Shown: positions 33,952 through 42,874, counted from the stretch's first letter. The stretch: DNA of 55,652 nucleotides from Rhizobium sp. 18055 (GCF_902706285.1 NZ_CACSKD010000023.1:1-55652); one strand, 5' to 3'. Program-made: numbers and translations. The notes: a model not told the origin generated them from the letters alone.

Positions 33952-34748
33952 TCCACCTTCATCTTCTCGCCGCCGGAGGTGGACGGTGCTGCGCCGCTGA
34001 AGAATTCCTTCCGTCTTGCCTGCGCGAGATCCTTGTCGGTCTGCTCGCTTTGCAACCACGTCCCCATCATCGTCATCTGCTGGGATACTAGACCACGCAG
34101 CTTTTGCGTTTGCGCGACCTGCTGCGCCGCAATTTCGTGGCCAACCTGGAGAGCTTTCATTTGACCATCGGCCGATTCCGACATGTTTCGGAGCGAGTCC
34201 ATCGTGTCCTCCTCGCTGTCGAACTGGTCAGCCGTCAGGCTTGCAGCCTTGAGCGTGCTGGCGATGGTGTCGCGGTTGGTATCTGACCAACTGGCATAGC
34301 TCGAGGACAGGTCTGTCCCGTTGGCGGCGGCAGTCTGTAGCTCAGCATAGGATTGAAAGCGCTGCTTCAGCACATCATCTGCGCTCCCCATCGAGAAAGA
34401 GATGCTCTGTCCTTGATCGACGACATCCCGGAGCTGGTTGAGGTCGTTTTCGACTTGGCCCCAGATGTGATCGGGCAGCTGCGCCGTGTTTTGCAGCATG
34501 TTTTCGTAGATGTTCAGCTGGTTTTGGATCTGCTCGGCCAGCTGACTGATCTGTGTCAGCTGATTGTCGACTTGCAGGCCGGAGCTTTTAAGGAGGTCGA
34601 CGAGCTGTGCATTGTTGGCAAGCTGTGTCCACTCGGTTGCAGCGCCCGTCGCTGAGCCGGCAAATGCTGGTGCCGAAGCGCAGACTGCAAAAGCTGCCAC
34701 GACAGCGGTGGCGGATTTTCTTCTGAGCGATAGGATATGGTCAAGCAT
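33945..34748 (-). CDS. trbJ: TrbJ, VirB5-like T4SS protein (267 aa)
   Basis: A signal peptide (about residues 10-30, S-A-T-A-V-V-A-A-F-A-V-C-A-S-A-P-A-F-A) is followed by long amphipathic helices (Q-L-A-E-Q-I-Q-N-Q-L-N-I-Y-E-N-M-L and Q-R-F-Q-S-Y-A-E-L) typical of TrbJ, a periplasmic pilus-associated subunit. The ATG at 34748 is chosen for AGAGGGA upstream; it overlaps the trbE stop by eight bases. The C-terminus S-G-G-E-K-M-K-V-E-W is shared with TrbK. Confidence 0.9.
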   Translation of the reverse strand: MLDHILSLRRKSATAVVAAFAVCASAPAFAGSATGAATEWTQLANNAQLVDLLKSSGLQVDNQLTQISQLAEQIQNQLNIYENMLQNTAQLPDHIWGQVENDLNQLRDVVDQGQSISFSMGSADDVLKQRFQSYAELQTAAANGTDLSSSYASWSDTNRDTIASTLKAASLTADQFDSEEDTMDSLRNMSESADGQMKALQVGHEIAAQQVAQTQKLRGLVSQQMTMMGTWLQSEQTDKDLAQARRKEFFSGAAPSTSGGEKMKVEW

Positions 34749-37179
34749 AGCGATTGATCCCTCTTTCATTGAGCCATTGGGTTGGCCAGTCTTTGCCGAA
34801 GGTTGAGAGAAGTTCCCGGATCCGAGCGAGGTCGGCTTTGCCGGAAGCACCGACGAAGGAGAGGGTGAGCGGCCCCAGCGCCATATCAAAAAGACGGCGT
34901 CCGTCCGGCGACGTCACGTAATATTCCCGCTTTGGAATAGCGGCTGCGACGATTTCGATCTGGCGAGGATTAAAGCCGATGCGCTCATAGAATTCCCGTG
35001 TCCCGGACTCGCGGGCAGCCCCATTCGGGAGGCAGATCTTGGTTGGGCAGGATTCCTTCAGGACATCGATGATGCCCGAACGCTCTGCGTCCGAAATTGA
35101 TTGAGTGGCAAGAACGACGGCGCAGTTTGCCTTTCGCAGCACCTTCAGCCACTCGCGGATCTTGTCGCGGAAAACCGGGTGACCGAGCATCAGCCACGCC
35201 TCATCGAGAATGATAAGGCTTGGTGCCCCCGTTAGCCGCTTTTCGATACGTCGAAACAGATAGGTCAGCACTGGCACGAGATTTCGCTCGCCCATATTCA
35301 TCAGTTGCTCGATCTCGAAGCACTGGAATTGACCGAGGGTCAGCGAATCCTGTTCAGCGTCGAGAAGCTGGCCCATGGGGCCGTCAACAGTATAGTGGTG
35401 CAACGCGTCCTTGATCTCCCGCATCTGAACGCCACTCACAAAATCCGACAGCGACCGGCCTGGCGCCCCCGCCATCAAACCGATCTGCCGAGATATGGCG
35501 TTTCGGTGGTCCGGGGTGACCGTGACACCCTGCAGGGAGACGAGTGTTTCGATCCATTCGGAAGCCCAGGCGCGGTCGGTATCGGTCGAGAGATCGGAGA
35601 GAGGGCAAAAGGCAAGCTTAGCCCCCTCTCCTGCCTCGCCGCCGATTTCATAGTGATTGCCATCCACGGCCAGCGTCAGCGGCAGAATAGAGTTGCCTTT
35701 GTCGAAGGCGAAAACCTGCGCACCCTTATACCGGCGAAATTGCGCTGCGATGAGCGCGAGAAGCGTTGACTTGCCGGAACCGGTTGGTCCGAAAATAAGC
35801 GTATGCCCGACATCATCCACGTGAAGGTTCAGTCGGAAGGGTGACGATCCGGAAGCCACCTGTGTCAGTGGCGGCGCGTCGGGTGGATAAAACGGGCAGG
35901 GCGCAAGCGGACTGCCCGACCAGACGGAATTGAGAGGGATCAGGTCTGCGAGGTTGCGGGTGTTTATCAGCGGTTCCCGGATGTTGCAGTACCAGTTGCC
36001 TGGCAGGCTCCCGAGGAACGCGTCCGTCGCATTCAACGTCTCGATCCGCGCCCCAAATCCTTCAGCCTGGATTAGCCGTCGAACGGACTCGGCTTTATTG
36101 GCAAGATTTTCTCTGCTCTCGTCGAATAGAATGATCACCGGCGTGTAGTAGCCATAGGCGACCAGCTGTGAAGATGCCTCGGCGATCGCGTCTTCAGTTT
36201 CCGCGACCATGGCCATTGCGTCCTGGTCAACGGATCGGCTTTGCGTCTGGAAAAGTTGGTCGAAAAACGGCCGTACTTTTTGCTGCCATTTCTTGCGCGT
36301 GCGCTCCAACCGCTGCTTTGCTTCCTCAGCATCCAGAAAGATAAAGCGCGACGACCAGCGATAGGTGAGCGGCAAGAGATCGAGGCGATTCAAGATGCCT
36401 GGCCAGCTCTCGGCCGGCAAACCGTCGATCGCAATCACGCCCAGGAAACGGCTTTCGACTTTCGGGGTTAGGCCGTGCTCTAGCTCCGCGGTCGCCAGCC
36501 AGTCCAAATACATGGGAATCTCAGGTAGACGGACTGGGTGGATTTCACCGGTGATGCAGAACCGGATGAACTGGAACAGCTCATCGTAGCGGGCAATGCG
36601 GGTGCCACCGCGTTCCGGCACCTCACGCGTCCGCATACGCTCAATGGAGATGACGTTGCCGAGGTATTGCTCAATCTCTCGCGTGGAGCGCCTGAAACTG
36701 TCGAGCACCGTGTCGGCATAGGTCGCCGTCCGGCTCTCAGTGTCCGAGTAGATATAACGCGTGACGCCAGATCGCCGGCGCTCGGGAGGGCGATATGTCA
36801 GGACGAGCGCATGCCGGCTCTCGAAATGCCCGCGCTCTTGTTCGAAGTGCTTGCGCCGCTCATCATCGATCATTCGAGTGACAGCATCGGGGAAATGACT
36901 GCGTTCCGCAGAAGGATAGTCAGTCGTTGGGATGCGCACGGCCTCGACCTGGATCATCCAGCCGGAACCTAGCCGTGAAAGGATCGTATTGATCTGACGG
37001 GACAGATCGTTGCGCTCGAAATCCGTGGCGCTCTCGGAGTCAGGGCCGGCAAAATACCACCCCGCCATGAGACTTCCGTCCTTGAGAAGAATGATCCCAT
37101 TGTCGACCAGTCCGGCATAGGGCACGAGATCGGCGAACGACGGTGCAGACGGGCGAAGGGAACGCAAAGCGACCATCAT
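34741..37179 (-). CDS. trbE: TrbE, VirB4-like T4SS ATPase (812 aa)
   Basis: The largest motor of the mating channel. The N-terminal 400 residues form the VirB4/CagE region (S-L-M-A-G-W-Y-F-A-G-P-D near residue 40). The ATPase has Walker A in FGPTGSGKSTLLALIA near residue 462 and Walker B in LIILDEAWLMLGH, with a following A-T-Q-S-I-S-D-A. The start ATGATG at 37179 has AGAGGTG upstream, just after trbD. Intact and of usual length. Confidence 0.95.
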   Translation of the reverse strand: MMVALRSLRPSAPSFADLVPYAGLVDNGIILLKDGSLMAGWYFAGPDSESATDFERNDLSRQINTILSRLGSGWMIQVEAVRIPTTDYPSAERSHFPDAVTRMIDDERRKHFEQERGHFESRHALVLTYRPPERRRSGVTRYIYSDTESRTATYADTVLDSFRRSTREIEQYLGNVISIERMRTREVPERGGTRIARYDELFQFIRFCITGEIHPVRLPEIPMYLDWLATAELEHGLTPKVESRFLGVIAIDGLPAESWPGILNRLDLLPLTYRWSSRFIFLDAEEAKQRLERTRKKWQQKVRPFFDQLFQTQSRSVDQDAMAMVAETEDAIAEASSQLVAYGYYTPVIILFDESRENLANKAESVRRLIQAEGFGARIETLNATDAFLGSLPGNWYCNIREPLINTRNLADLIPLNSVWSGSPLAPCPFYPPDAPPLTQVASGSSPFRLNLHVDDVGHTLIFGPTGSGKSTLLALIAAQFRRYKGAQVFAFDKGNSILPLTLAVDGNHYEIGGEAGEGAKLAFCPLSDLSTDTDRAWASEWIETLVSLQGVTVTPDHRNAISRQIGLMAGAPGRSLSDFVSGVQMREIKDALHHYTVDGPMGQLLDAEQDSLTLGQFQCFEIEQLMNMGERNLVPVLTYLFRRIEKRLTGAPSLIILDEAWLMLGHPVFRDKIREWLKVLRKANCAVVLATQSISDAERSGIIDVLKESCPTKICLPNGAARESGTREFYERIGFNPRQIEIVAAAIPKREYYVTSPDGRRLFDMALGPLTLSFVGASGKADLARIRELLSTFGKDWPTQWLNERGINRYA

Positions 37180-37186
37180 TGCACCT

Positions 37187-37486
37187 CTAAAAACGCCGCC
37201 ACGGCGAAGACGTGGGCAGGTAGTGATGCCGGTAGCGCAAATGCCGCACGTAGACATGACGCATGAGGGGATCGGATTTTGCCATCATGCGCAGTGCGCC
37301 GACGATCACGAACCAGATGGCGATGCCGAACAGCGCTGAATACAGGGTAAGCACGACGAAGATCAGGATGATCGCCACCAGCCCTGTGACAAGCAGGAGC
37401 TCTCGGTCTGCCCCCATCAGCAGATTCGGTCGTGAAAGAGCGCGGTGAATGCGATTGCGTTGGAGAGCGGAATGCGGCTCACCCAT
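37187..37486 (-). CDS. trbD: TrbD, VirB3-like T4SS protein (99 aa)
   Basis: A small protein with a conserved N-terminus (H-R-A-L-S-R-P-N-L-L-M-G-A-D-R-E) and two adjacent hydrophobic segments (about residues 30-50 and 52-68), as in TrbD/VirB3, which associates with the VirB4-type ATPase. The ATG at 37486 overlaps the trbC stop by eight bases. Confidence 0.9.
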   Translation of the reverse strand: MGEPHSALQRNRIHRALSRPNLLMGADRELLLVTGLVAIILIFVVLTLYSALFGIAIWFVIVGALRMMAKSDPLMRHVYVRHLRYRHHYLPTSSPWRRF

Positions 37487-37871
37487 TGGCCCCCTCCCCT
37501 CTTGCAACGGACATCGGCTGGGAAACGGTCCCTGGCAAACTTGTGGCAGTGATGCCGATCGACGCGCCGGTCGCACCGAACAGTCCGACAATCGTCGTCG
37601 CCCCCAGCAGGATACCGGCGACCAGTACGATGTAGACGAGTCGTCGCGCGAAATCGTTGAGCTCGCCGCCGAAGATCAGCATTCCGCCGGCGATCGCCAT
37701 GGCGGCGAGGGCAATTGCTCCTGCGACTGGCCCAGTGATGGATTCCTGAATCTGTTCAAGCGGCCCCTCCCAGGGAAGACTCCCACCGGAACTGGCAAGG
37801 GCTGGCGCGGCAAGCGCCGCGCAAAACATCGCAGCGAGCAGTCCGAGGCGAAAAGAGCGATTATGCAGCAT
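37479..37871 (-). CDS. trbC: TrbC pilin precursor (130 aa)
   Basis: A long signal peptide (M-L-H-N-R-S-F-R-L-G-L-L-A-A-M-F-C-A-A-L-A-A-P-A-L-A) precedes a mature region with two hydrophobic helices (A-G-A-I-A-L-A-A-M-A-I-A-G-G and V-Y-I-V-L-V-A-G-I-L-L-G-A-T-T-I-V-G). The maturation peptidase TraF is encoded at 22784. The ATG at 37871 has GAGGA five bases upstream; an ATG 12 bases earlier is possible. It overlaps the trbB 3' end. Confidence 0.9.
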   Translation of the reverse strand: MLHNRSFRLGLLAAMFCAALAAPALASSGGSLPWEGPLEQIQESITGPVAGAIALAAMAIAGGMLIFGGELNDFARRLVYIVLVAGILLGATTIVGLFGATGASIGITATSLPGTVSQPMSVARGEGANG

Positions 37872-38826
37872 GAATGTCCTCATCAATTTGAGCGTAATGT
37901 TCGGTCTGGTACCGGCTACCGCTGAAGCCCTCGACATTGATGACCTCTCGTACCCGTCTCCCCCTCCCCGCGCGCTCGATCGAGATGACAAGATCAACGG
38001 CCTCGCCGATCACAGCCTGCATCGGTTGCTGGCTGACCTCGGCGGTCAGTTGCTCCAGACGACGCAAGGCGGACATGGCGGTATTGGAGTGGACGGTGGT
38101 GACGCCACCGGGATGGCCAGTATTCCAGGCTTTCAGCAGCGTTAGTGCGGCGCCGTCGCGGACTTCGCCAACGATGATGCGGTCGGGACGGAGGCGCATG
38201 GTGCTCTTGAGCAGTCGCGCCATATCGATCGTGTCACTGGTATGCAGGCACACCGCATTCTCTGCCGCACACCGGATTTCCGCAGTATCTTCAAGAATGA
38301 CCATGCGGTCGTCCGGCGCTGAGGCTATGATTTCAGCGATCACGGCATTGGCGAGAGTCGTTTTGCCCGAGCCCGTTCCACCCGCGATCACGATATTGAG
38401 CCGATTCGCGATTGCGCTCCTGATCACTGTGGCTTGCGCTTCAGTCATCACCTTGTCAGCGATATAGTCGTCGAGTGGGATCAGCCTGGAGGCTCTGCGC
38501 CTGATCGTGAACGTTGGGGACGCGACAACCGGGGGCAGCAACCCTTCAAAGCGGTGTCCGCCAATGGGAAGTTCGCCCGAAATGATCGGCCGCTCATCGT
38601 CCGCCTCAGATTGTAGAGCGTGTGCGACGGAGCCGATGATTGTTTCCGCTGCTGTCGCAGCCATCTCACCCGCGGGCGCAATGCCCTGCCCTAACCGCTC
38701 GATGAAAACTTTACCGTCCGGGTTGAGCATGATCTCGACGACGCCAGGGTCGTCGAGGGCGATACATAAACGATCGCCCAGTGCTTCTTGAAGCTTGCGC
38801 ACAAGGCGGGAATGCGACTGAAGCAT
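37861..38826 (-). CDS. trbB: TrbB, VirB11-like T4SS ATPase (321 aa)
   Basis: A hexameric secretion ATPase: Walker A I-A-G-G-T-G-S-G-K-T-T-L near residue 150, Asp box M-V-I-L-E-D-T-A-E-I, the P-D-R-I-I-V-G-E-V-R-D-G Walker B region and the H-P-G-G-V-T-T-V-H-S-N His box. The ATG at 38826 has AGGAGAAAG upstream and gives the standard length, whereas the open frame back to 39057 would run through the tra box. It heads the trb operon here; in Ti plasmids traI precedes it, and traI is absent. Confidence 0.95.
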   Translation of the reverse strand: MLQSHSRLVRKLQEALGDRLCIALDDPGVVEIMLNPDGKVFIERLGQGIAPAGEMAATAAETIIGSVAHALQSEADDERPIISGELPIGGHRFEGLLPPVVASPTFTIRRRASRLIPLDDYIADKVMTEAQATVIRSAIANRLNIVIAGGTGSGKTTLANAVIAEIIASAPDDRMVILEDTAEIRCAAENAVCLHTSDTIDMARLLKSTMRLRPDRIIVGEVRDGAALTLLKAWNTGHPGGVTTVHSNTAMSALRRLEQLTAEVSQQPMQAVIGEAVDLVISIERAGRGRRVREVINVEGFSGSRYQTEHYAQIDEDIHAA

Positions 38827-38846
38827 TGCAGCTTTCTCCTCGCTGA

Positions 38847-39053
38847 TTGGTTTGTGAGGGAAAAGAGCCGCGCCACGCTTTGATGTCCACGTACAAATTT
38901 GTGGGTCGCCTGCGTGAGGTGATTCCGTCAGGTTCCCATCGATTCTCTCAAGGGGCTTCTGGGTCGCCTCAGAAAAGGGCGGAAAAATCTGAGGAAAGAA
39001 AGGACATGGACGATAGCGATGAAATGTCCAAATCACTGAAATATAACACCTAA
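38847..39053 (+). CDS. Possible repD-like small ORF upstream of repA (68 codons)
   Basis: A 68-codon plus-strand frame occupies the trbB-repA gap and contains the tra box within it, reminiscent of repD of Ti plasmids, a small ORF between the tra-box promoters and repA. The composition (serine, lysine and glutamate rich; ends M-D-D-S-D-E-M-S-K-S-L-K-Y-N-T) is not distinctive and the ribosome-binding site at 38847 is poor. An internal ATG at 39006 has AGGAAAG upstream and would give a 15-residue leader peptide. The rest of the gap (39054-39204) is AT-rich and probably carries the repA promoter. Confidence 0.3.
   Translation: MVCEGKEPRHALMSTYKFVGRLREVIPSGSHRFSQGASGSPQKRAEKSEERKDMDDSDEMSKSLKYNT
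38889..38906. promoter_or_regulatory. tra-box-like operator upstream of trbB (and repA)
   Basis: ACGTACAAATTTGTGGGT shares the GTACAAATTTGT core with the perfect palindrome at 19283-19300; one half-site is perfect and the other degenerate. It lies 63 bases before the trbB start and about 300 before repA, the region where TraR activates trb and rep expression in Ti plasmids. Confidence 0.6.
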
Positions 39054-39204
39054 TCACGCGTTTTTGCGATGGTCTTGGATCATCTTAAGACATTGTTAAC
39101 TTTAAATTCCTTGTCGCGCAGGGGGAATCGGACGATAGTTGCGCAAATTATGGCTTTATGGCCATTTTTTCGAAAGTGACGCCACCTAGGAATTAGTTTG
39201 CAAA

Positions 39205-40392
39205 ATGAGCCAGCTGCCCAACAGATTTGACGTCGAGATCGCCCAGCAAGGGGCAAAGATCTCAAGCGCGTTGCATATGCTGCGCAGCCAACAGTATCCG
39301 CCGGACGCTCGTAAGGGATTACGCAAGTTTCAGCTCGGCGAGGTCGCCGATTTCATGGGTGTGACCCAAAGCCATCTCCGACAAATCCATTCCGAAGGGA
39401 AAGGCCCGGAGATCGAATCGGTCAGCGGTCGCCGATATTATACGGCCGATCAAATGCGGGAGCTTCGCGAATATCTCGAAGCCAACAAAAAATCCGACAA
39501 GCGCTATTACGTTCCTCAACGTCGCGAAGGCGAGCCGATGCAAGTCGTTTCGGTCGTGAACTTCAAAGGTGGAAGCGGGAAGACAACGACCGCCGCACAC
39601 TTAGCACAGTATCTCGCCCTCACCGGTCACCGTGTGCTTGCCATCGATCTAGATCCCCAGGCGTCGCTAACGTCACTGTTCGGCATTCAGCCCGAACTCG
39701 ATGATACAGCGTCCCTATACGAAGCGCTTCGTTTCGATGAGGAGCGAAAGCCAATATCAGCGGTAATTCAGTCGACCAATATTCCAGGACTAGACGTTGT
39801 ACCGGCGAATCTTGTGCTGCAGGAATTTGAATACGATGTGCCACTGTCAATTTCTTCTCGAAAAGGTTACGAGGGTCGGTTGTTCCACATGCGCATCGTC
39901 AATGCGCTTAAAGAAGTGGACGACAAGTATGACGTGGTTGTCATCGACTGCCCGCCGCAGCTCGGCTACCTTACTATCACCGCGTTGATGGCTTCCACGG
40001 GCATCCTGATTACAATCCATCCCCAGATGTTGGACATCATGTCGATGAGCCAGTTCCTACAGATGCTGGGAGGGATTATGACCCCTGTTGCAGAGGCTGG
40101 TGCCGAAATCAGGGTGGAATGGTTCCGCTACCTCGTGACACGCTTTGAGCCGACCGACATTCCGCAAGCGCAGATGGTCGGCTTCATGCAGTCGATGTTT
40201 GCTCAGCAGATGCTGCGAAACCACGTTCTTAAATCTACCGCTATTTCCGACGCTTCAATCAAAAAGCAGACTTTGTACGAGGTCGAGCGGGGAGAGTTCG
40301 TTCGGTCTACTTACGATCGAGCAATGGAAAGCCTGAATGCCGCAAATGGTGAAATTGTCGACCTGATACACAATGCTTGGGGGCGGAAATGA
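39205..40392 (+). CDS. repA: RepA plasmid partition ATPase (ParA family, 395 aa)
   Basis: The repABC-type ParA. The N-terminal 100 residues carry a helix-turn-helix (G-E-V-A-D-F-M-G-V-T-Q-S-H-L-R-Q). The deviant Walker A K-G-G-S-G-K-T-T is at residues 121-128, followed by L-A-I-D-L-D-P-Q-A-S and V-V-I-D-C-P-P-Q-L-G-Y. RepA segregates the plasmid and autorepresses the operon. It is divergent from trbB, as in Ti plasmids. Confidence 0.95.
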   Translation: MSQLPNRFDVEIAQQGAKISSALHMLRSQQYPPDARKGLRKFQLGEVADFMGVTQSHLRQIHSEGKGPEIESVSGRRYYTADQMRELREYLEANKKSDKRYYVPQRREGEPMQVVSVVNFKGGSGKTTTAAHLAQYLALTGHRVLAIDLDPQASLTSLFGIQPELDDTASLYEALRFDEERKPISAVIQSTNIPGLDVVPANLVLQEFEYDVPLSISSRKGYEGRLFHMRIVNALKEVDDKYDVVVIDCPPQLGYLTITALMASTGILITIHPQMLDIMSMSQFLQMLGGIMTPVAEAGAEIRVEWFRYLVTRFEPTDIPQAQMVGFMQSMFAQQMLRNHVLKSTAISDASIKKQTLYEVERGEFVRSTYDRAMESLNAANGEIVDLIHNAWGRK

Positions 40393-40414
40393 CAAACTTG
40401 TCAGCCGTTTTTTT
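40392..40414. repeat. Direct repeat copy 1, candidate RepB-binding (parS-like) site
   Basis: Between repA and repB; 22 of 23 bases are identical to 42937-42959. The core CTTGTCAGCCG matches TTNNCNGCNG, the left and central part of the GTTNNCNGCNGNNAAC motif reported for RepB sites; the right arm is replaced by a T-run. The T-run also makes a weak terminator possible. Confidence 0.45.
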
Positions 40415-40476
40415 CCCTATTTTTGCAAGGCGAAATAATGCCTTAGCGGAGTTGAAGTCAAAGCTGGAGTTCGGTC

Positions 40477-41472
40477 ATGGCGCGTGACAATCCATTTGCG
40501 AAGCTTGATATAGCGTCGATATCGACCGACAAATCTCCCGTAAAGCCTGGATACGCGATGACGGGCGCCGCGAAGACGGTTGTGCGATCGATTGAAGATC
40601 TCGCCGAAAACACCAAGAAGCTCATGGAGGGCGAGGTCGTCGTGGAGCTGGATCCGCGGCTGCTAGATGTATCATTCGTGGCCGATCGGCTGTCGGATGA
40701 GGGCGAAGAATACCAGGAGCTCAAACAGGCGATCAAAGAATCCGGTCAGACGACACCAATCCTGGTTCGGCCTAGCTCGTATGACAGCCAACGCTTCATG
40801 GTCGTTTTCGGGCACCGTCGTCTCAAGGTCGCCAAAGAGCTCGGGATTTCGGTCAAGGCGGTTGTCAAAAAACTTGACGACATCACGTCCGCAATCGCCC
40901 AAGGGCAGGAAAACTCTGCCCGCTCAAACTTATCCTTCATCGAACGTGCGTACTTCGCACAGAACCTGCTTGCGTCCAACATGACGAAGGACGTGGTGCG
41001 GTCGTCTCTCGCGATCGACGAGGCGATGTTGTCCAAGATGCTCGGTGTCGTGGAAGTGGTCCCTGCTGCGATCATCAAAGCTCTCGGTGCGTCCAAAAAA
41101 ATCGGGCGCGACAAGTGGCTTAGCCTGCGTCAACTACTTCTCGTTCCTGCCCTCTTGAAGGTTGCCACTGAATTTACGGAGACCGCAGGGTTCGTTGAAC
41201 TGGCAGAAGAGAAGCGGTTCGACGAACTTCATGATTACCTGAAGCGCTACAAGGTCAAATCGGCTGCTAAGAAGCCCAAGGGCAACGCATCCGGGAGGGA
41301 TTGGACGTCGAGCGACAGTTCACTGAATTTCGTAATGAACACCAAATCGAAGAAGGTTGCGATTGAGCTTTCGAATGTCGAAGCGAAGCCCTTCAGCGAG
41401 TGGCTTTCGGGCCGGATGGACCGTTTGTATGACGAGTACAAACGGTCAAAAACCGAACGCAACGGAGATTAA
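40477..41472 (+). CDS. repB: RepB plasmid partition protein (ParB family, 331 aa)
   Basis: A ParB-type centromere-binding protein: I-L-V-R-P-S-S-Y and F-G-H-R-R-L-K-V-A-K-E-L-G (the ParB nucleotide-binding box, near residue 112), N-S-A-R-S-N-L-S-F-I-E-R-A and then a helix-turn-helix region. The C-terminus is basic and ends in the RepB dimerisation region. Standard repABC position and length. Confidence 0.95.
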   Translation: MARDNPFAKLDIASISTDKSPVKPGYAMTGAAKTVVRSIEDLAENTKKLMEGEVVVELDPRLLDVSFVADRLSDEGEEYQELKQAIKESGQTTPILVRPSSYDSQRFMVVFGHRRLKVAKELGISVKAVVKKLDDITSAIAQGQENSARSNLSFIERAYFAQNLLASNMTKDVVRSSLAIDEAMLSKMLGVVEVVPAAIIKALGASKKIGRDKWLSLRQLLLVPALLKVATEFTETAGFVELAEEKRFDELHDYLKRYKVKSAAKKPKGNASGRDWTSSDSSLNFVMNTKSKKVAIELSNVEAKPFSEWLSGRMDRLYDEYKRSKTERNGD

Positions 41473-41483
41473 ACCGCAAAAGA

Positions 41484-41534
41484 AAAAGGCCCCCAAACGG
41501 TAAACCGTGGAAGCCTCTCTCGTCATCTCTAGCA
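41484..41534 (-). ncRNA. Counter-transcribed antisense RNA (ctRNA, incA/repE) in the repB-repC gap
   Basis: On the minus strand TTGACT (41569-41564), a 17-base spacer and GATTCT (41546-41541) form a promoter. About 50 bases later a hairpin (arms around GGCTTCCACGGT ... ACCGTTTGGGGGCC, 41488-41516) is followed by TTTTTC. This is the position, orientation and architecture of the antisense RNA that limits RepC synthesis in repABC plasmids. The 5' end is estimated. Confidence 0.75.
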
Positions 41535-41629
41535 GGATCGAGAATCGCATTTCCCGGAATCGCAGTCAAGAGTGTTGGCACCGATTTGGTGAGCGAATTT
41601 CTTTTGCCTAGAGAAAGGTGAGAGAAAAA

Positions 41630-42874
41630 ATGCAAACGGGACATGTAACGACGCCTTTTGGGCGGCGACCGGCTACTCTTGCCCTAGTTAAGGGGCAACT
41701 GGCCATCACAGCACCGAGCCCAGGCGCACGCGTAGAAAAGTGGAAAGTGTTTCGTGACGTGTGTGAGGCGAGGGAGCGCTTCGGTCTGCAAGACAGAGCG
41801 CTCGCTGTTCTCGATGCTCTCTTGACGTTCTACCCTGAGCCACAGCTCGACCAGGATCATGGACTTGTCGTGTTTCCATCTAATGCGCAGCTATCTGTCC
41901 GCGCTCATGGGATCACAGAAAGCACACTCCGCCGGCAACTCGGAGCACTGGTCGATGCCGGACTTATCCAGCGCCGGGATAGTCCAAACGGCAAGCGTTA
42001 CGCGCATCGCAGTCGAGATGGCGTAATTGAGCAGGCATACGGCTTCGATCTCAGCCCGCTGCTCACGCGTGCGGCGGAGCTTGCCCTACTTGCGCAGGAA
42101 GTCGCAGCAGAACGTGTACGCTTCCGCAGGGCAAAAGAAGCACTGACGATCTGCCGTCGCGATGTCCGTAAGCTGATTACGGCTGCGATTGAAGAAGGAG
42201 CGTCAGGAAACTGGCTGGACGTCGAGATGATGTATGTTGGAATTCTTGGTCGACTACCTCGTTATCCCGACAGAGCCCAGGTCGAAGCAACACTCGACGA
42301 GATGGAGCTTTTGAGGAATGAAGTCATCAACCTCCTGGAGATGCAGTTAAATACCGACTATATGCACGGCAATGCCATTCAAAATGAACGCCACATACAG
42401 AATTCAAATACCGAATCTATCCATGAATTTGAACCTAGCTCTGGAAAAGAGCAGGGCGAAAGCTTGCCGGAAGAGCCGCCAGCCAAGAGGATAGGCGTTG
42501 AACAGAAAAGGCCGAATGCAGAACAGATCAAGTCGTTTCCGCTCGGTATGGTCCTTCGAGCTTGCCCCCAGATCGTAGACTATGGGCCGGGCGGTGGCAT
42601 ATCGAATTGGCGCGAGTTGATGACGGCGGCCGTAGTGGTCCGCTCAATGCTCGGAGTAAGTCCCTCAGCCTACGAAGAGGCCTGCAATGCGATGGGGCCG
42701 GAGAATGCTGCCGCGGCAATGGCGTGCATCCTAGAGCGCTCGAACTACATCAACTCGGCCGGTGGTTATCTACGTGATCTGACTAAACGCTCGGAACGAG
42801 GAGAGTTTTCAATTGGGCCTATGCTGATGTCGCTGCTCAAGGCAAACGACGATGGCAACCGGCTTGCGGGTTAG
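41630..42874 (+). CDS. repC: RepC replication initiator (414 aa)
   Basis: Opens MQTGHVTTPFGRRPATLALV, the hallmark of RepC, with the DNA-binding N-terminal winged-helix region (I-T-E-S-T-L-R-R-Q-L-G-A-L-V-D-A-G-L-I) and a C-terminal domain from about residue 300 after a low-complexity linker. In this family oriV lies inside repC. The ATG at 41630 is preferred to the upstream GTG at 41618. Translation is expected to be controlled by the ctRNA in the preceding gap. Confidence 0.95.
   Translation: MQTGHVTTPFGRRPATLALVKGQLAITAPSPGARVEKWKVFRDVCEARERFGLQDRALAVLDALLTFYPEPQLDQDHGLVVFPSNAQLSVRAHGITESTLRRQLGALVDAGLIQRRDSPNGKRYAHRSRDGVIEQAYGFDLSPLLTRAAELALLAQEVAAERVRFRRAKEALTICRRDVRKLITAAIEEGASGNWLDVEMMYVGILGRLPRYPDRAQVEATLDEMELLRNEVINLLEMQLNTDYMHGNAIQNERHIQNSNTESIHEFEPSSGKEQGESLPEEPPAKRIGVEQKRPNAEQIKSFPLGMVLRACPQIVDYGPGGGISNWRELMTAAVVVRSMLGVSPSAYEEACNAMGPENAAAAMACILERSNYINSAGGYLRDLTKRSERGEFSIGPMLMSLLKANDDGNRLAG

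Noticed and set aside
29304..38826. A VirB/AvhB-type (P-type Agrobacterium vir-like) operon
   Set aside because: The gene order B-C-D-E-J-K-L-F-G-H-I, a TrbK-like exclusion protein and adjacency to repABC identify the Trb system; VirB numbering would be wrong.
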